This document shows, one piece after another, positions 46,536 to 55,297 of a stretch of 57,369 nucleotides of DNA (position 1 is its first letter; each line of letters starts with the position of its first letter). The stretch is from assembly GCA_015056045.1 (NCBI GenBank), contig SVGZ01000014.1, forward strand, positions 1 to 57,369, in the 5' to 3' direction. The notes under the pieces were generated by a model. The model searched no databases. It had not been told where the DNA came from and was given only the letters and a program-made list of their open reading frames with translations. This DNA comes from Clostridiales bacterium (GTDB taxonomy: Bacteria > Bacillota > Clostridia > Christensenellales > Christensenellaceae). Made by a program: the position numbers and the translations under genes.

Positions 46536-46625
46536 GGTGAACCGCTCGAGCAGGGCTTTTCAAAAACCAAAGCGATTTGGTTGCCCGAGAATCGGCGAGA
46601 CTGTGATGAGGAGGAAAAGCAAGGT
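46536..46625 (+). promoter_or_regulatory. Ribosomal protein L21 leader (structured 5' UTR)
   Basis: About 90 bases between promoter and rplU fold into hairpins: AACCAAA-GCGA-TTTGGTT (46565-46582) with a GNRA tetraloop, enclosed by GGGC/GCCC, and CCGA-GAA-TCGG. Known L21 leaders of Bacillota occur here and mediate autoregulation; assignment is by position and structure, not by a covariance search. Confidence 0.65.
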
Positions 46626-46934
46626 ATGTACGCTATCATCAAAACAGGCGGAAAGCAGTACAAAGTCGAAGAAGGCAGATTTGTCGATGTTGAAAAAATC
46701 ACAGGCAAAGTCGCAGGCGACGAAGTAAGCTTCGAAGCGCTTATGGTAGTTGACGGCGAAAACGTCAAGATCGGTAACCCCACAGTTGAAGGCGTTATCG
46801 TTAAGGGCGAAGTTCTGGCCGAAGGTAAGGGCAAGAAAGTCATCACTTTCAAACTCAGACCCAAGACAAACAGCCGCAGAAAAAAAGGTCACAGACAGCC
46901 GTATATGAGAATCAAAATCGTTTCCATCGGCTAA
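46626..46934 (+). CDS. rplU: 50S ribosomal protein L21
   Basis: Large-subunit protein of 102 residues, starts MYAIIKTGGKQYKVEEGRFV and ends in the basic RRKKGHRQPYMRIKI tail. Start ATG 46626 lies 11 bases after AGGAGG; the frame upstream to 46521 is leader RNA. Followed after 33 bases by rpmA; the cysteine protease gene prp (ysxB) usual between them in Bacillota is absent. Confidence 0.97.
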   Translation: MYAIIKTGGKQYKVEEGRFVDVEKITGKVAGDEVSFEALMVVDGENVKIGNPTVEGVIVKGEVLAEGKGKKVITFKLRPKTNSRRKKGHRQPYMRIKIVSIG

Positions 46935-46967
46935 TTACTACTCTACTAAAAAAGGACGGTCAAAAAT

Positions 46968-47225
46968 ATGGCACATAAAAAAGGTATGGGAAGCACGAAG
47001 AACGGTCGTGACAGCGAATCCAAACGCCTTGGCGTAAAGAAAGCTGACGGTCAGGCCGTTGTCGCAGGCAATATTCTCGTCCGTCAGAGAGGAACGAAGA
47101 TCCACCCCGGTACAAACGTAAAAATCGGTGGTGACGACACGCTGTTCGCAGTTGCAGACGGCATCGTTCGTTTCGAGCGCGTCGGAAAAGACAAGAAAAA
47201 GTGCAGCGTTTATCCGCAGCAGTAA
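46968..47225 (+). CDS. rpmA: 50S ribosomal protein L27
   Basis: 85-residue protein near the peptidyl-transferase centre. It begins [16 protein letters not shown], the mature form directly, without the N-terminal extension ending FFASKKG-like that Prp protease removes in most Bacillota. That fits the missing prp gene. Start ATG 46968 follows AAAGGACGG. Terminator follows. Confidence 0.97.
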   Translation: MAHKKGMGSTKNGRDSESKRLGVKKADGQAVVAGNILVRQRGTKIHPGTNVKIGGDDTLFAVADGIVRFERVGKDKKKCSVYPQQ

Positions 47226-47243
47226 CTTGAGCCTGAAATATAA

Positions 47244-47274
47244 GAACCGCAGTTTAAAGCTGCGGTCTTATTTT
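47244..47274 (+). terminator. Terminator after rpmA
   Basis: ACCGCAGTTTAAAGCTGCGGT hairpin followed by CTTATTTT. Confidence 0.85.
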
Positions 47275-47303
47275 ACCCATTTTTATCGATAAAGGAAAAT
47301 CCC

Positions 47304-48152
47304 ATGATCACAACCATTTTTCAGGATAACAAGGCCTATATCACAGGCGAAAAAATCGACCCGGCGATCGTATTTGACTGCGGGCAGTGCTTCCGCTTTG
47401 AAAAAACAGAAGATGTTTTTCACGGTATCGCTTACGGGCAGGAACTTTTCTGCAAAAACGAGGGCAATGCTTTTGTCATTTGGCCCGTAACGGAAGATTC
47501 TTTTCATAAGATCTGGCGGCAGTATTTTGACCTCGATTATGATTATAACGAGATCGACAACCGCTTCTTGCAGGACGAAATTCTGGCAAAAACCGTGATC
47601 AAAGGGATGCGCATCCTGCATCAGGATCCGTTTGAAACGCTGATCTCCTTTATCATTTCCGCAAACAACAACATCAAACGCATCAAAAAGAATATCGACA
47701 TGATCTGCCGTGCTGCAGGCAAAAAGATTGGGGAAGATCTCTATGCTTTCCCGACACCGGAAGAACTGGCTAAATTATCCATAAATGATCTGCGTGAACT
47801 CGGGCTCGGTTACCGTGCGCCTTATATCGCAGGCACAACAAAACAGATCCTTGACGGTTTTTCCCTTGAAAAAATTGGCGGCTTAACTTATGCGGATGCA
47901 AAAAAAGCCCTCATGGGGCTTTCGGGTGTTGGGCCAAAAGTGGCGGATTGTATTTTGCTTTTCGGGTTTGGAAAGCGCGAAGCCTTCCCGAAGGATGTCT
48001 GGATGCGCCGTATATTGCTGCATTTTTATCAGTTTGAACCGAAAAACGAAAAGGAACTCGAGGCTTTTGCCAAAGCGCATTTCCCGGAATTTGCCGGGCT
48101 TGCACAGCAATACCTCTTTACCTATGCAAGGCAAAACAATATCAGTTTTTAA
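47304..48152 (+). CDS. ogg: 8-oxoguanine DNA glycosylase, OGG1-like
   Basis: Base-excision repair enzyme removing 8-oxoguanine and cleaving the strand, 282 residues. N-terminal OGG domain: IVFDCGQCFRFE; HhH-GPD domain: MGLSGVGPKVADCILLFGFG (Lys the Schiff-base nucleophile) and AFPKDVWMRR (catalytic Asp). The start ATG 47304 follows AAAGGAAA. Its stop overlaps the convergent DtxR-type gene by four bases, without a terminator. Confidence 0.93.
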   Translation: MITTIFQDNKAYITGEKIDPAIVFDCGQCFRFEKTEDVFHGIAYGQELFCKNEGNAFVIWPVTEDSFHKIWRQYFDLDYDYNEIDNRFLQDEILAKTVIKGMRILHQDPFETLISFIISANNNIKRIKKNIDMICRAAGKKIGEDLYAFPTPEELAKLSINDLRELGLGYRAPYIAGTTKQILDGFSLEKIGGLTYADAKKALMGLSGVGPKVADCILLFGFGKREAFPKDVWMRRILLHFYQFEPKNEKELEAFAKAHFPEFAGLAQQYLFTYARQNNISF

Positions 48153-48562
48153 TTATTATGATGCGGGCAGCTTTCATCTCTGGGCTGCACACCTTCCACA
48201 TGAGCCTGTGCATGGCGGCAGATCGCATGGAACGTTTCTTCGCTGATGTCATGCTCGATCTTGCAGGCATCTTCACGGGCGATCTCTTCGGAAACGCCGA
48301 TGCGGACGAGGAAATCTGTCAGCAGCTTATGGCGTGTGTACATATTGTGTGCGATCTCCATGCCTTTTTCGGTCAGAGTAATAAGGCCATCCTGTTCCAT
48401 TGTGATATAGCCGTTTTCACGCAGGCGTTTCGTTGCATAGCTGACGCTGGGCTTCGTTACGCCAAGGTGTTCCGCAATATCGACCGAACGGATATAGCCG
48501 TGCTTCTCCTTCATCATCAGCATAGTTTCAAGATAATCTTCAGAAGATTTCTGTATTTTCAT
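48149..48562 (-). CDS. DtxR/MntR family iron-dependent repressor
   Basis: Metal-sensing repressor of 137 residues. Winged HTH (about 1-65: YIRSVDIAEHLGVTKPSVSY) and dimer/metal domain (EIAHNMYTRHKLLTDFLVRIG, CKIEHDISEETFHAICRH). Metal ligands are the Glu/His set of the HDISEE region and His in TRHK. It is shorter than DtxR (no SH3 domain), like MntR or the small Clostridial FeoR-type. Divergent from the feo genes whose upstream palindromes are its likely operators. The C-terminus is rich in His (HHNN). Confidence 0.92.
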   Translation of the reverse strand: MKIQKSSEDYLETMLMMKEKHGYIRSVDIAEHLGVTKPSVSYATKRLRENGYITMEQDGLITLTEKGMEIAHNMYTRHKLLTDFLVRIGVSEEIAREDACKIEHDISEETFHAICRHAQAHVEGVQPRDESCPHHNN

Positions 48563-48636
48563 TATTTACCTCAGTTTGTCATTTTATATTAGCGTACCAT
48601 GCTTTTCATCATTTTGCAAGCCTTATGGAAACAATA

Positions 48637-48776
48637 GTTAGAGAAATCTAACCATCGATGCAATACCGCAAAATTTTTCCCGAAATATATTGACAAAAGC
48701 AGTTAGATGTATTAAACTCACTATTGGTTAGAGAATTCTAACCTTTTATAAACGATCATAGTTAGTCTATTCTAAC
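48637..48776. promoter_or_regulatory. feo promoter with three or four DtxR-type operators
   Basis: Palindromes of the form GTTAG-N6-CTAAC: 48637-48652 (GTTAGAGAAATCTAAC), 48726-48743 (GGTTAGAGAATTCTAACC, perfect) and 48761-48776 (GTTAGTCTATTCTAAC), plus a degenerate copy 48702-48717 overlapping the -10. The feo promoter is TTGACA (48690-48695), 17-base spacer, TAAACT (48713-48718). Bound repressor would block polymerase and initial transcription. The first site may also serve the repressor gene. Confidence 0.88.
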
Positions 48777-48796
48777 TATAAATGGAGGAGAAGCTG

Positions 48797-49009
48797 ATGA
48801 TGCCGCTTACGTTTGCAAATATCGGTGAAGAAAACATTATCAGAAAAGTCGGCGGAAAGCCTGAGGTCAAAAAGCACCTCGAAAACCTCGGTTTCAATAC
48901 CGGTGGAAGCGTTACCATTATTTCGACCATCGGCGGAAACCTCATCGTCAATGTCAAAGAAACCCGCGTGGCTATCAGCAAAGAAATGGCCGGAAAGATC
49001 ATGGTATAA
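48797..49009 (+). CDS. feoA: Ferrous iron transport protein FeoA (copy 1)
   Basis: SH3-like small cytosolic protein of 70 residues needed for ferrous transport by FeoB. Start ATG 48797, six bases after GGAGGAG. It contains the FeoA-fold GFNTGGSVTIISTIGGNLIVNV and VRKVGG-type start (IIRKVGGKPEVKKHLENLGF). Eleven bases before the second feoA. Confidence 0.9.
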   Translation: MMPLTFANIGEENIIRKVGGKPEVKKHLENLGFNTGGSVTIISTIGGNLIVNVKETRVAISKEMAGKIMV

Positions 49010-49020
49010 GGAGAAGGAAC

Positions 49021-49242
49021 ATGAAGAATTTAAGGCAGGTAAAGATTGGCGAAACGGCAAAGGTCGTTAAACTCCACGGTGAAGGCGCTACCAAACGCCG
49101 CATCATGGATATGGGCATTACAAAAGGCGTTGAAGTCTACATCCGCAAAGTTGCCCCTTTGGGCGATCCGCTTGAAATCACAGTACGCGGCTATGAGCTT
49201 TCCATCCGCAAAGCTGATGCCGAAATGATCGAAGTCGAATAA
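49021..49242 (+). CDS. feoA: Ferrous iron transport protein FeoA (copy 2)
   Basis: 73-residue FeoA, starts MKNLRQVKIGETAKVVKLHG and includes RRIMDMGITKGVEVYIRKVAPLGDP. It is closer to the canonical FeoA than copy 1. Start ATG 49021 follows AAGGAGAAGG. Forty-eight bases and another operator separate it from feoB. Confidence 0.93.
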   Translation: MKNLRQVKIGETAKVVKLHGEGATKRRIMDMGITKGVEVYIRKVAPLGDPLEITVRGYELSIRKADAEMIEVE

Positions 49243-49258
49243 ATTTTTTTAAGGTATA

Positions 49259-49274
49259 GTTAGTATCCTCTAAC
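49259..49274 (+). promoter_or_regulatory. Additional DtxR-type operator before feoB
   Basis: GTTAGTATCCTCTAAC, same GTTAG-N6-CTAAC layout as upstream of feoA. No separate promoter is obvious, so it may block elongation or a weak internal promoter. Confidence 0.8.
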
Positions 49275-49290
49275 TTACAAGGAGATCATC

Positions 49291-51450
49291 ATGAGTAAGG
49301 AAATCAAAATTGCCCTTGCCGGCAACCCGAACAGCGGTAAAACCACTCTGTTCAATGCGCTTACCGGCTCAAACCAATATGTTGGCAACTGGCCCGGCGT
49401 AACGGTTGAAAAAAAGGAAGGTAAGCTTAAGAAACACGACGATGTCATCATCATGGACTTACCGGGTATTTATTCTCTTTCGCCTTATACGCTTGAAGAA
49501 GTCGTTGCAAGAAATTACCTCGTCGGTGAACGCCCCGATGCGATCTTAAACATCATCGACGGTACAAACCTCGAGAGAAACCTTTACCTCACAACACAGC
49601 TCACAGAGCTTGGCATTCCCGTTGTTGTTGCGATCAACATGATGGATATCATCCGCAAAAACGGCGACAGCATGAATATTGCGGAGCTTTCCCGTGCGCT
49701 TGGCTGCAAAGTCATGGAGATCTCTGCACTCAAGGGCACAGGCGTCATGGAAGCAGCGGAAGCAGCAGTTGAAGCGGCAAAAAAAGAAAAAACTGTTCCG
49801 ATGCACACCTTCAGCGGTGCAGTTGAACACGCGATCGCTCATATCGAAGAAGCTGTCCTTCACGATAAACCGCAGGAACAGCAGCGCTGGTATGCGATCA
49901 AGATCTTTGAACGCGATGAAAAAGTTCTGGAACAGCTTCAGATCGATGCGGCAAAGCTTGCCCATATTGAAAGTGACATCGCCGCTGCAGAAGAAGAGCT
50001 CGATGACGATGCAGAAAGCATCATCACAAACGAACGTTATGTCTATATCGCCTCTGTCTTAAAAGGCTCTTACAAAAAGAAAAATGCAGGCAAGCTGACA
50101 GTTTCCGACAAGATCGACCAGATCGTCACAAACCGTTTCCTTGCGCTCCCCATCTTCGTTGCCATTATGTGGCTCGTCTATACGATCTCGATCGGCACGA
50201 TCGGCGATTGGACAGTCGGCTTCATGAACGATACACTCTTTGGCGAATGGATCGTTCCCGGTGCAACAACGCTCCTTGAAAATATCGGCTGTGCAGATTG
50301 GATCGTCAGCCTTGTTGCAGACGGCATCGTCGGCGGTGTCGGTGCAGTTTTAGGCTTCGTCCCGCAGATGCTCATCCTCTTCCTGCTTCTGGCTATCCTC
50401 GAAGACTGCGGCTATATGGCCCGTGTAGCCTTCATCATGGACAGAATCTTCCGCAAATTCGGTCTTTCCGGCAAGAGCTTCATCCCGATGCTCGTCGCAA
50501 CAGGCTGCGGTGTTCCCGGTATCATGGCAAGCCGTACGATCGAACAGGAAAGAGACCGCAGAATGACCATTTTGACAACAGGCTTCATTCCCTGCGGTGC
50601 AAAAATGCCCATCGTCGGCATGATCGCTTCCGCACTCTTCGGCGGCAGTGCATGGGTCGCAACGGCAGCATACTTCATCGGTGTTGCAGCGGTCATCATT
50701 TCGGGCATCATTCTCAAGAAAACAAAGGCTTTCGCAGGCGAACCCGCACCTTTTGTCATGGAGCTCCCTGCATACCACGCACCGATCCCTTCCAACATTC
50801 TCCGCGCTACATGGGAACGCGGCTGGTCCTTCATCAAACGCGCAGGCACGGTCATCGTTGCGGCAAGCGTCATGATCTGGGTCCTCAACAGCCTCAGCTT
50901 TGAAAACGGTTTCCATTACATCACCGAAGAAAACGGCGGCGCATCCATCCTCGAAGTCATCGGCAGTGCAATTGCCATCATCTTCAAACCCCTCGGTTTC
51001 GGCAACTGGCAGTCCGCAGTCGCAACAGTCCTTGGCCTTGTCGCAAAAGAAGAAGTTGTCGGCGTATTCGGTTCGCTTTCCTCGATGGCAGATGCTGACC
51101 TCGCCTTCGAACTTGTCGAAGCAGCAGACTCCGCAGGTCTTGCCGTTATCGGTCAGGAATTCTTCGGCGGAAGCGCTTTGGCAGGCTTCAGCTTCCTCAT
51201 CTTCAACCTTCTCTGCGCACCTTGTTTCGCAGCGATCGGCGCGATCAAGAGAGAAATGAACAACCCGAAGTGGACATGGTTTGCGATTGGTTATATGTGC
51301 GCATTTGCCTATGCGATCTCGCTCATCGTCTATCAGGTCGGCATGGCTTTCACCGGTGTGATCGATATCTTCTGGCTCATTATTGCTCTTGCACTGGCAG
51401 CAGGCATCATCTATATGCTCCTGCGCCCGTATAAAGAAGCAAAACACTGA
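49291..51450 (+). CDS. feoB: Ferrous iron transporter FeoB
   Basis: GTP-dependent ferrous iron importer, 719 residues. N-terminal G domain: GNPNSGKTTLFNAL (G1), NWPGVTVEKKEG (G2), MDLPGIYSL (G3), then a GDI helical domain. Membrane core with gate motifs MLIVATGCGVPGIMASRTIE-like (LVATGCGVPG) and FIPCGAKMPIV, each with the conserved Cys. Start ATG 49291 follows AAGGAGATCATC. Last long gene of the feo operon. Confidence 0.97.
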   Translation: MSKEIKIALAGNPNSGKTTLFNALTGSNQYVGNWPGVTVEKKEGKLKKHDDVIIMDLPGIYSLSPYTLEEVVARNYLVGERPDAILNIIDGTNLERNLYLTTQLTELGIPVVVAINMMDIIRKNGDSMNIAELSRALGCKVMEISALKGTGVMEAAEAAVEAAKKEKTVPMHTFSGAVEHAIAHIEEAVLHDKPQEQQRWYAIKIFERDEKVLEQLQIDAAKLAHIESDIAAAEEELDDDAESIITNERYVYIASVLKGSYKKKNAGKLTVSDKIDQIVTNRFLALPIFVAIMWLVYTISIGTIGDWTVGFMNDTLFGEWIVPGATTLLENIGCADWIVSLVADGIVGGVGAVLGFVPQMLILFLLLAILEDCGYMARVAFIMDRIFRKFGLSGKSFIPMLVATGCGVPGIMASRTIEQERDRRMTILTTGFIPCGAKMPIVGMIASALFGGSAWVATAAYFIGVAAVIISGIILKKTKAFAGEPAPFVMELPAYHAPIPSNILRATWERGWSFIKRAGTVIVAASVMIWVLNSLSFENGFHYITEENGGASILEVIGSAIAIIFKPLGFGNWQSAVATVLGLVAKEEVVGVFGSLSSMADADLAFELVEAADSAGLAVIGQEFFGGSALAGFSFLIFNLLCAPCFAAIGAIKREMNNPKWTWFAIGYMCAFAYAISLIVYQVGMAFTGVIDIFWLIIALALAAGIIYMLLRPYKEAKH

Positions 51451-51478
51451 AAAAAATATTTCCAAAAAGGAGGAACTT

Positions 51479-51685
51479 ATGCTTCAATTTTTATCTGAAA
51501 ATCTTGCCAATATAGCCGTTTTACTTGTTCTTGCTCTGGGTTTGACCGCGATTTTCCGCACGATGATCAAAGATAAAAAAAGCGGATGTTCCTCCTGCGG
51601 GAACAACTGTTCGCACTGTGCGATGGGCGGCAAATGCCATGAACTGCGCGAACAATACAGGAAAATGAAAGAACAGCAAAATTAA
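51479..51685 (+). CDS. FeoB-associated Cys-rich membrane peptide
   Basis: 68-residue peptide: one membrane helix (NIAVLLVLALGLTAIFRTMI) followed by a Cys-rich tail SGCSSCGNNCSHCAMGGKCH. Such peptides accompany FeoB in Clostridia and are thought to help iron handling. Start ATG 51479 follows AAAGGAGGA. Terminator follows. Confidence 0.88.
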   Translation: MLQFLSENLANIAVLLVLALGLTAIFRTMIKDKKSGCSSCGNNCSHCAMGGKCHELREQYRKMKEQQN

Positions 51686-51691
51686 CACCAC

Positions 51692-51723
51692 GAAAAACCC
51701 GCTCGTATGAGCGGGTTTCTTTG
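51692..51723. terminator. Bidirectional terminator
   Basis: AACCCGCTCGTATGAGCGGGTT between the feo operon and the convergent lipoprotein gene. Confidence 0.85.
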
Positions 51724-52455
51724 TTATGGATTATTCTCTTCGTAAATCCGTTTCCGGTCTTCTTCGGTATAATCCTCGGGTTCAAAATACCAGTCAAACG
51801 GTTTGCCTTCCTTTTCAGCTCTGCGGATCAGATCTTCCCGTCTGTATTTTTCAGCATAAGTGCCATCAATAACACTTCTGATTTTGTCTTTCAACACAGA
51901 AAGTTCTGTTTCTTCTTTCCAAAGATATAATGGCGCTTTTTTATACAATTCATTCCCACGGATTTCCATATAGGAATCAAGAAGAGCACTTGTATAATAA
52001 TCTCCTTCTTCAGCTTCATTCAACAGAATGAAATAGACTTCTCCCACTTCAAACAGAGGATGATCTTCATGGTAGCAGATATATACATCGGTTTCTCCGC
52101 CACACATTTGAAAACGAATCATATCATCTGCAGAAAGCGTCTTCTTTTTATCAAAGATAACCTCCTGTACTTTTAATTGGAAATAGCTGCGCATCCCTCC
52201 TATTTCCATAACTGAACCTTCTGCTTCAACAACTTCCGCAATAATGCAATGGTCAAATCTTTCTATCCATTCATCAAAATAATCAGTAACCGTGGTGTAA
52301 CATAGCGTTTCAACGATCTCATACTTAAACTTTTTAGGCTCAGGCGTTGCCTCAACAGTCGCTATCGGTTCAAAAACAACTTCTTCCGCTTTTTTCACGC
52401 AGGAAAAAGAAAAAATCAGCATCAGAACCAGCATACAGGCAAAAACTTTTTTCAT
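51724..52455 (-). CDS. Lipoprotein, function unknown
   Basis: Exported lipoprotein of 243 residues: MKKVFACMLVLMLIFSFSC, lipobox FSFSC with Cys at about 19. The mature part has an oligonucleotide/carbohydrate-like beta region (HCIIAEVVEAEGSVMEIGGM, EVYFILLNEAEEGDYY) that resembles the beta-barrel proteins of Clostridial spore or wall proteins, though no family is firmly recognised. Start ATG 52455 follows GGAGG. Low-GC relative to neighbours. Confidence 0.72.
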   Translation of the reverse strand: MKKVFACMLVLMLIFSFSCVKKAEEVVFEPIATVEATPEPKKFKYEIVETLCYTTVTDYFDEWIERFDHCIIAEVVEAEGSVMEIGGMRSYFQLKVQEVIFDKKKTLSADDMIRFQMCGGETDVYICYHEDHPLFEVGEVYFILLNEAEEGDYYTSALLDSYMEIRGNELYKKAPLYLWKEETELSVLKDKIRSVIDGTYAEKYRREDLIRRAEKEGKPFDWYFEPEDYTEEDRKRIYEENNP

Positions 52456-52624
52456 ATATACCTCCGCAAATGCAGTTTTTACCGGATTTGATTGTACTAT
52501 CTATATTTTCTATCATAGGCAGAGCATCATTCATTGTCAATCTGTTTCTTTGCCGAACTTTTATCCATTTTGTAAACATTGCCGCCGTGCCGGATTTTTC
52601 TGTACCCGAATTGGTGGATTTATA

Positions 52625-52653
52625 TTGCAATTTCCTGTTTGAAAAGGTAAAAT
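52625..52653 (+). promoter_or_regulatory. Aconitase promoter
   Basis: TTGCAA (52625-52630), 17-base spacer, TAAAAT (52648-52653). ATG 52687 follows AAAGGAGAG. Confidence 0.8.
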
Positions 52654-52686
52654 TTATACATATTATATAAAGGAGAGTGTTTACCT

Positions 52687-54618
52687 ATGGGAAGACCGCT
52701 CGCATACAAGATCATTGAAAAACACCTCGTCTCCGGCGAAATGAAGCCCGGCAGCGAGATTTCTATCCGTATAGACTATACATTGACACAGGACTCTACC
52801 GGCACAATGGCCTACCTCCAGTTTGAGGCAATGGGCATTCCGCGCGTTAAGACAAAAAAATCCCTCGCGTATATTGACCATAACATCCTGCAGTCCGGTC
52901 CCGAAAACGCAGACGACCACAAATATATCGCAACAGTTGCCAAAAAACACGGTATCTATTTCTCCAGACCCGGCAACGGCATCTGCCATCAGGTCAACCT
53001 TGAACGATTCGGCGTTCCCGGTGCAACGCTTTTAGGTTCGGACAGCCACACACCCACAGGCGGCGGTATTGGTATGATCGCGATCGGTGCAGGCGGTCTA
53101 GACGTTGCTGTTGCTATGGGCGGCGGTGAATATTATCTTTCCATGCCCAAGATCGTCAACCTCGAGCTCAAAGGCAAGCTTAAAAACGGCGTTTCCGCAA
53201 AAGATGTCATTCTGGAAGTCCTCCGCATCATGTCCGTCAAAGGCGGCGTCGGCAGGATCATTGAATATACAGGCGAAGGTGTTGCCGCACTTTCCGTTCC
53301 CGAACGTGCAACCATCACAAACATGGGCACAGAACTCGGTGCAACAACGAGCATCTTCCCCTCTGACGAAGTTACCCGTCAGTTTTTGGCAGCGCAGGGC
53401 AGAGAACAGGATTATATTCCGCTTTCTGCAGACCCCGATGCTGAATATGATGAACATATCGTTGTCGATCTTTCGGCACTTGAACCGATGGCAGCCTGCC
53501 CGCATATGCCCGACAGAGTCAAGACACTCCCCGAGATCGGTCAGATCAAAGTCGATCAGGTCTGCATCGGCAGCTGCACAAACTCCTCTTACCTCGATAT
53601 GATGCGCACAGCGGCCATCTTGAAGGGCAAGACCGTTCATGAAGATGTCAGCCTCGTTATCGCACCCGGTTCGAAACAGGTCCTCGAAATGCTCGCAGAA
53701 AACGGCGCTTTAGCCGATATGATCGCAGCAGGCGCAAGAATCCTTGAATGCGGATGCGGTCCCTGCATCGGTATGGGCCAATCCCCGAAGACAGACGGCG
53801 TATCCCTCCGCACGAGCAACCGCAACTTCTATGCACGCAGCGGAACTGCCAGCGCAGGCGTTTACCTTGTCAGCCCCGAAACAGCTGCAGCATCTGCGAT
53901 CGCAGGTCATCTCTGCGGTGTCGGCGATGTTATTGATGATCTTTCCGTTCTTGATATCGAAGTTCCCGAAATTTTCAATGTCAATGACAATATGATCGTT
54001 GAACCTGCTCCGGAAAACAACGATGTTGAAATCGTCCGCGGACCGAACATCAAGGAATTCCCGATCAATACAAGACTCCCCGAAACCGTTTCGGGCAATG
54101 TCCTCCTCAAAATGGAAGACAACATCACAACAGACCACATCATGCCCTCGAACGCAAAGCTTCTGCCCTATCGCTCGAACGTTCCCTATCTTTCCGACTA
54201 CTGCTTAACACCGGTAGACCCGGAATTCCCGGCGAGAGCAAAGGCACAGAACGGCGGCATCCTTGTTGCAGGTCAGAACTATGGTCAGGGTTCTTCGAGA
54301 GAACACGCTGCTTTAGTTCCGCTTTACCTCGGCATCAAGGCAGTCGTCGCAAAGAGCTTTGCACGAATTCACGCTTCCAACCTGATCAACTCCGGCATTC
54401 TGCCGCTGACCTTCAAAAACGAAGCGGATTATGAAAAACTCTCGCAGGGCAATGCGCTTGTCATCGAAAACGCAAGGGCTAAAGTCGAAGGAAAGCTTCC
54501 CTTCACGATCAAAAATCAGGACAGCGGCGAAGAGATCGAAGTCGAACTCGGTGTTTCCGAAAGACTCCGCAAGATCCTCCTTGCCGGCGGTCTCCTCAAC
54601 TATACAAGAGAGAACTAA
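52687..54618 (+). CDS. acnA: Aconitate hydratase
   Basis: Iron-sulfur enzyme interconverting citrate and isocitrate, 643 residues, the short bacterial type found in Clostridia. Cluster cysteines are in CIGSCTNSS and CGCGPCIGMG; substrate-binding HTPTGGGIGMIAIGAGG, the swivel domain with QNYGQGSSREHAAL. Followed 23 bases on by rex, a redox repressor, in the same direction, perhaps forming an operon. Could be a homoaconitase or isopropylmalate isomerase relative, but length and single-chain layout favour aconitase. Confidence 0.95.
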   Translation: MGRPLAYKIIEKHLVSGEMKPGSEISIRIDYTLTQDSTGTMAYLQFEAMGIPRVKTKKSLAYIDHNILQSGPENADDHKYIATVAKKHGIYFSRPGNGICHQVNLERFGVPGATLLGSDSHTPTGGGIGMIAIGAGGLDVAVAMGGGEYYLSMPKIVNLELKGKLKNGVSAKDVILEVLRIMSVKGGVGRIIEYTGEGVAALSVPERATITNMGTELGATTSIFPSDEVTRQFLAAQGREQDYIPLSADPDAEYDEHIVVDLSALEPMAACPHMPDRVKTLPEIGQIKVDQVCIGSCTNSSYLDMMRTAAILKGKTVHEDVSLVIAPGSKQVLEMLAENGALADMIAAGARILECGCGPCIGMGQSPKTDGVSLRTSNRNFYARSGTASAGVYLVSPETAAASAIAGHLCGVGDVIDDLSVLDIEVPEIFNVNDNMIVEPAPENNDVEIVRGPNIKEFPINTRLPETVSGNVLLKMEDNITTDHIMPSNAKLLPYRSNVPYLSDYCLTPVDPEFPARAKAQNGGILVAGQNYGQGSSREHAALVPLYLGIKAVVAKSFARIHASNLINSGILPLTFKNEADYEKLSQGNALVIENARAKVEGKLPFTIKNQDSGEEIEVELGVSERLRKILLAGGLLNYTREN

Positions 54619-54641
54619 ACGCTAAAGAAAGATTCGTTAAA

Positions 54642-55295
54642 ATGAACTGCGAAACAAACGAAACGACAAACCGTGTTCCGGAAGCTGTCATCAGACGGCT
54701 TCCGAAATACCTGAATTATCTGCGCGAACTCGAACGAGAAGGTGAACTCAAGATCTCCTCTTTCAAAATGAGCTGCGACCTTGAGCTCAACGCCAGCCAG
54801 ATCCGCCGCGATCTCAGCTATTTTGGTGGCTTTGGGCAGCAAGGCTATGGCTACACCGTATCGAAGCTTCGCCAGGAGATCGAGAACATCCTCGGGATCA
54901 ACGAACAGCATACGATGGTCATCGCCGGCGCAGGCAATATCGGTCAGGCGCTGATGCTCTACCCCAGTTTCAAGGCACAGGGATATGAGATCCGTGCGGC
55001 TTTCGATATTTCCCCGGAGAGAGTTGGCAAGAGCTATGGCGGTGTGGAGGTTTTCCACATGAGCAAGCTCCGCGACTATATCCGTGAAAATGAGATCGAG
55101 ATCGGCGTCATTGCCGCACCGAAAGAATCTGCACAGACGATCGCCAACGAAATGATCGAAGCCGGCGTTCGCGGCATATGGAATTATGCGCCGACAGACG
55201 TTCGCTCGGAAGCAAAAGTTGCAATCGAAAACGTCCACCTGAACGATGGGCTCTATGTTCTTACATATAAAATGAAAGAAAATCTTGGAGAATAA
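54642..55295 (+). CDS. rex: Redox-sensing transcriptional repressor Rex
   Basis: NADH/NAD-sensing repressor of fermentation and respiration genes, 217 residues. N-terminal winged helix (VIRRLPKYLNYLRELEREGE; SSFKMSCDLELNASQIRRDLSYFG) and Rossmann NAD domain with GAGNIGQALMLY (about 103-114). C-terminal swapped helix present (WNYAPTDVR). ATG 54642 has only a weak ribosome site (AAAGAAAG) and may depend on coupling with acn. The VanW gene starts 3 bases after its stop. Confidence 0.95.
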   Translation: MNCETNETTNRVPEAVIRRLPKYLNYLRELEREGELKISSFKMSCDLELNASQIRRDLSYFGGFGQQGYGYTVSKLRQEIENILGINEQHTMVIAGAGNIGQALMLYPSFKAQGYEIRAAFDISPERVGKSYGGVEVFHMSKLRDYIRENEIEIGVIAAPKESAQTIANEMIEAGVRGIWNYAPTDVRSEAKVAIENVHLNDGLYVLTYKMKENLGE

Positions 55296-55297
55296 TC

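Noticed and set aside
50350-51465. A 371-codon Cys- and Asp-rich minus-strand frame opposite feoB.
   Set aside because: Composition is typical for the antisense of a membrane-protein gene; no motif is seen.
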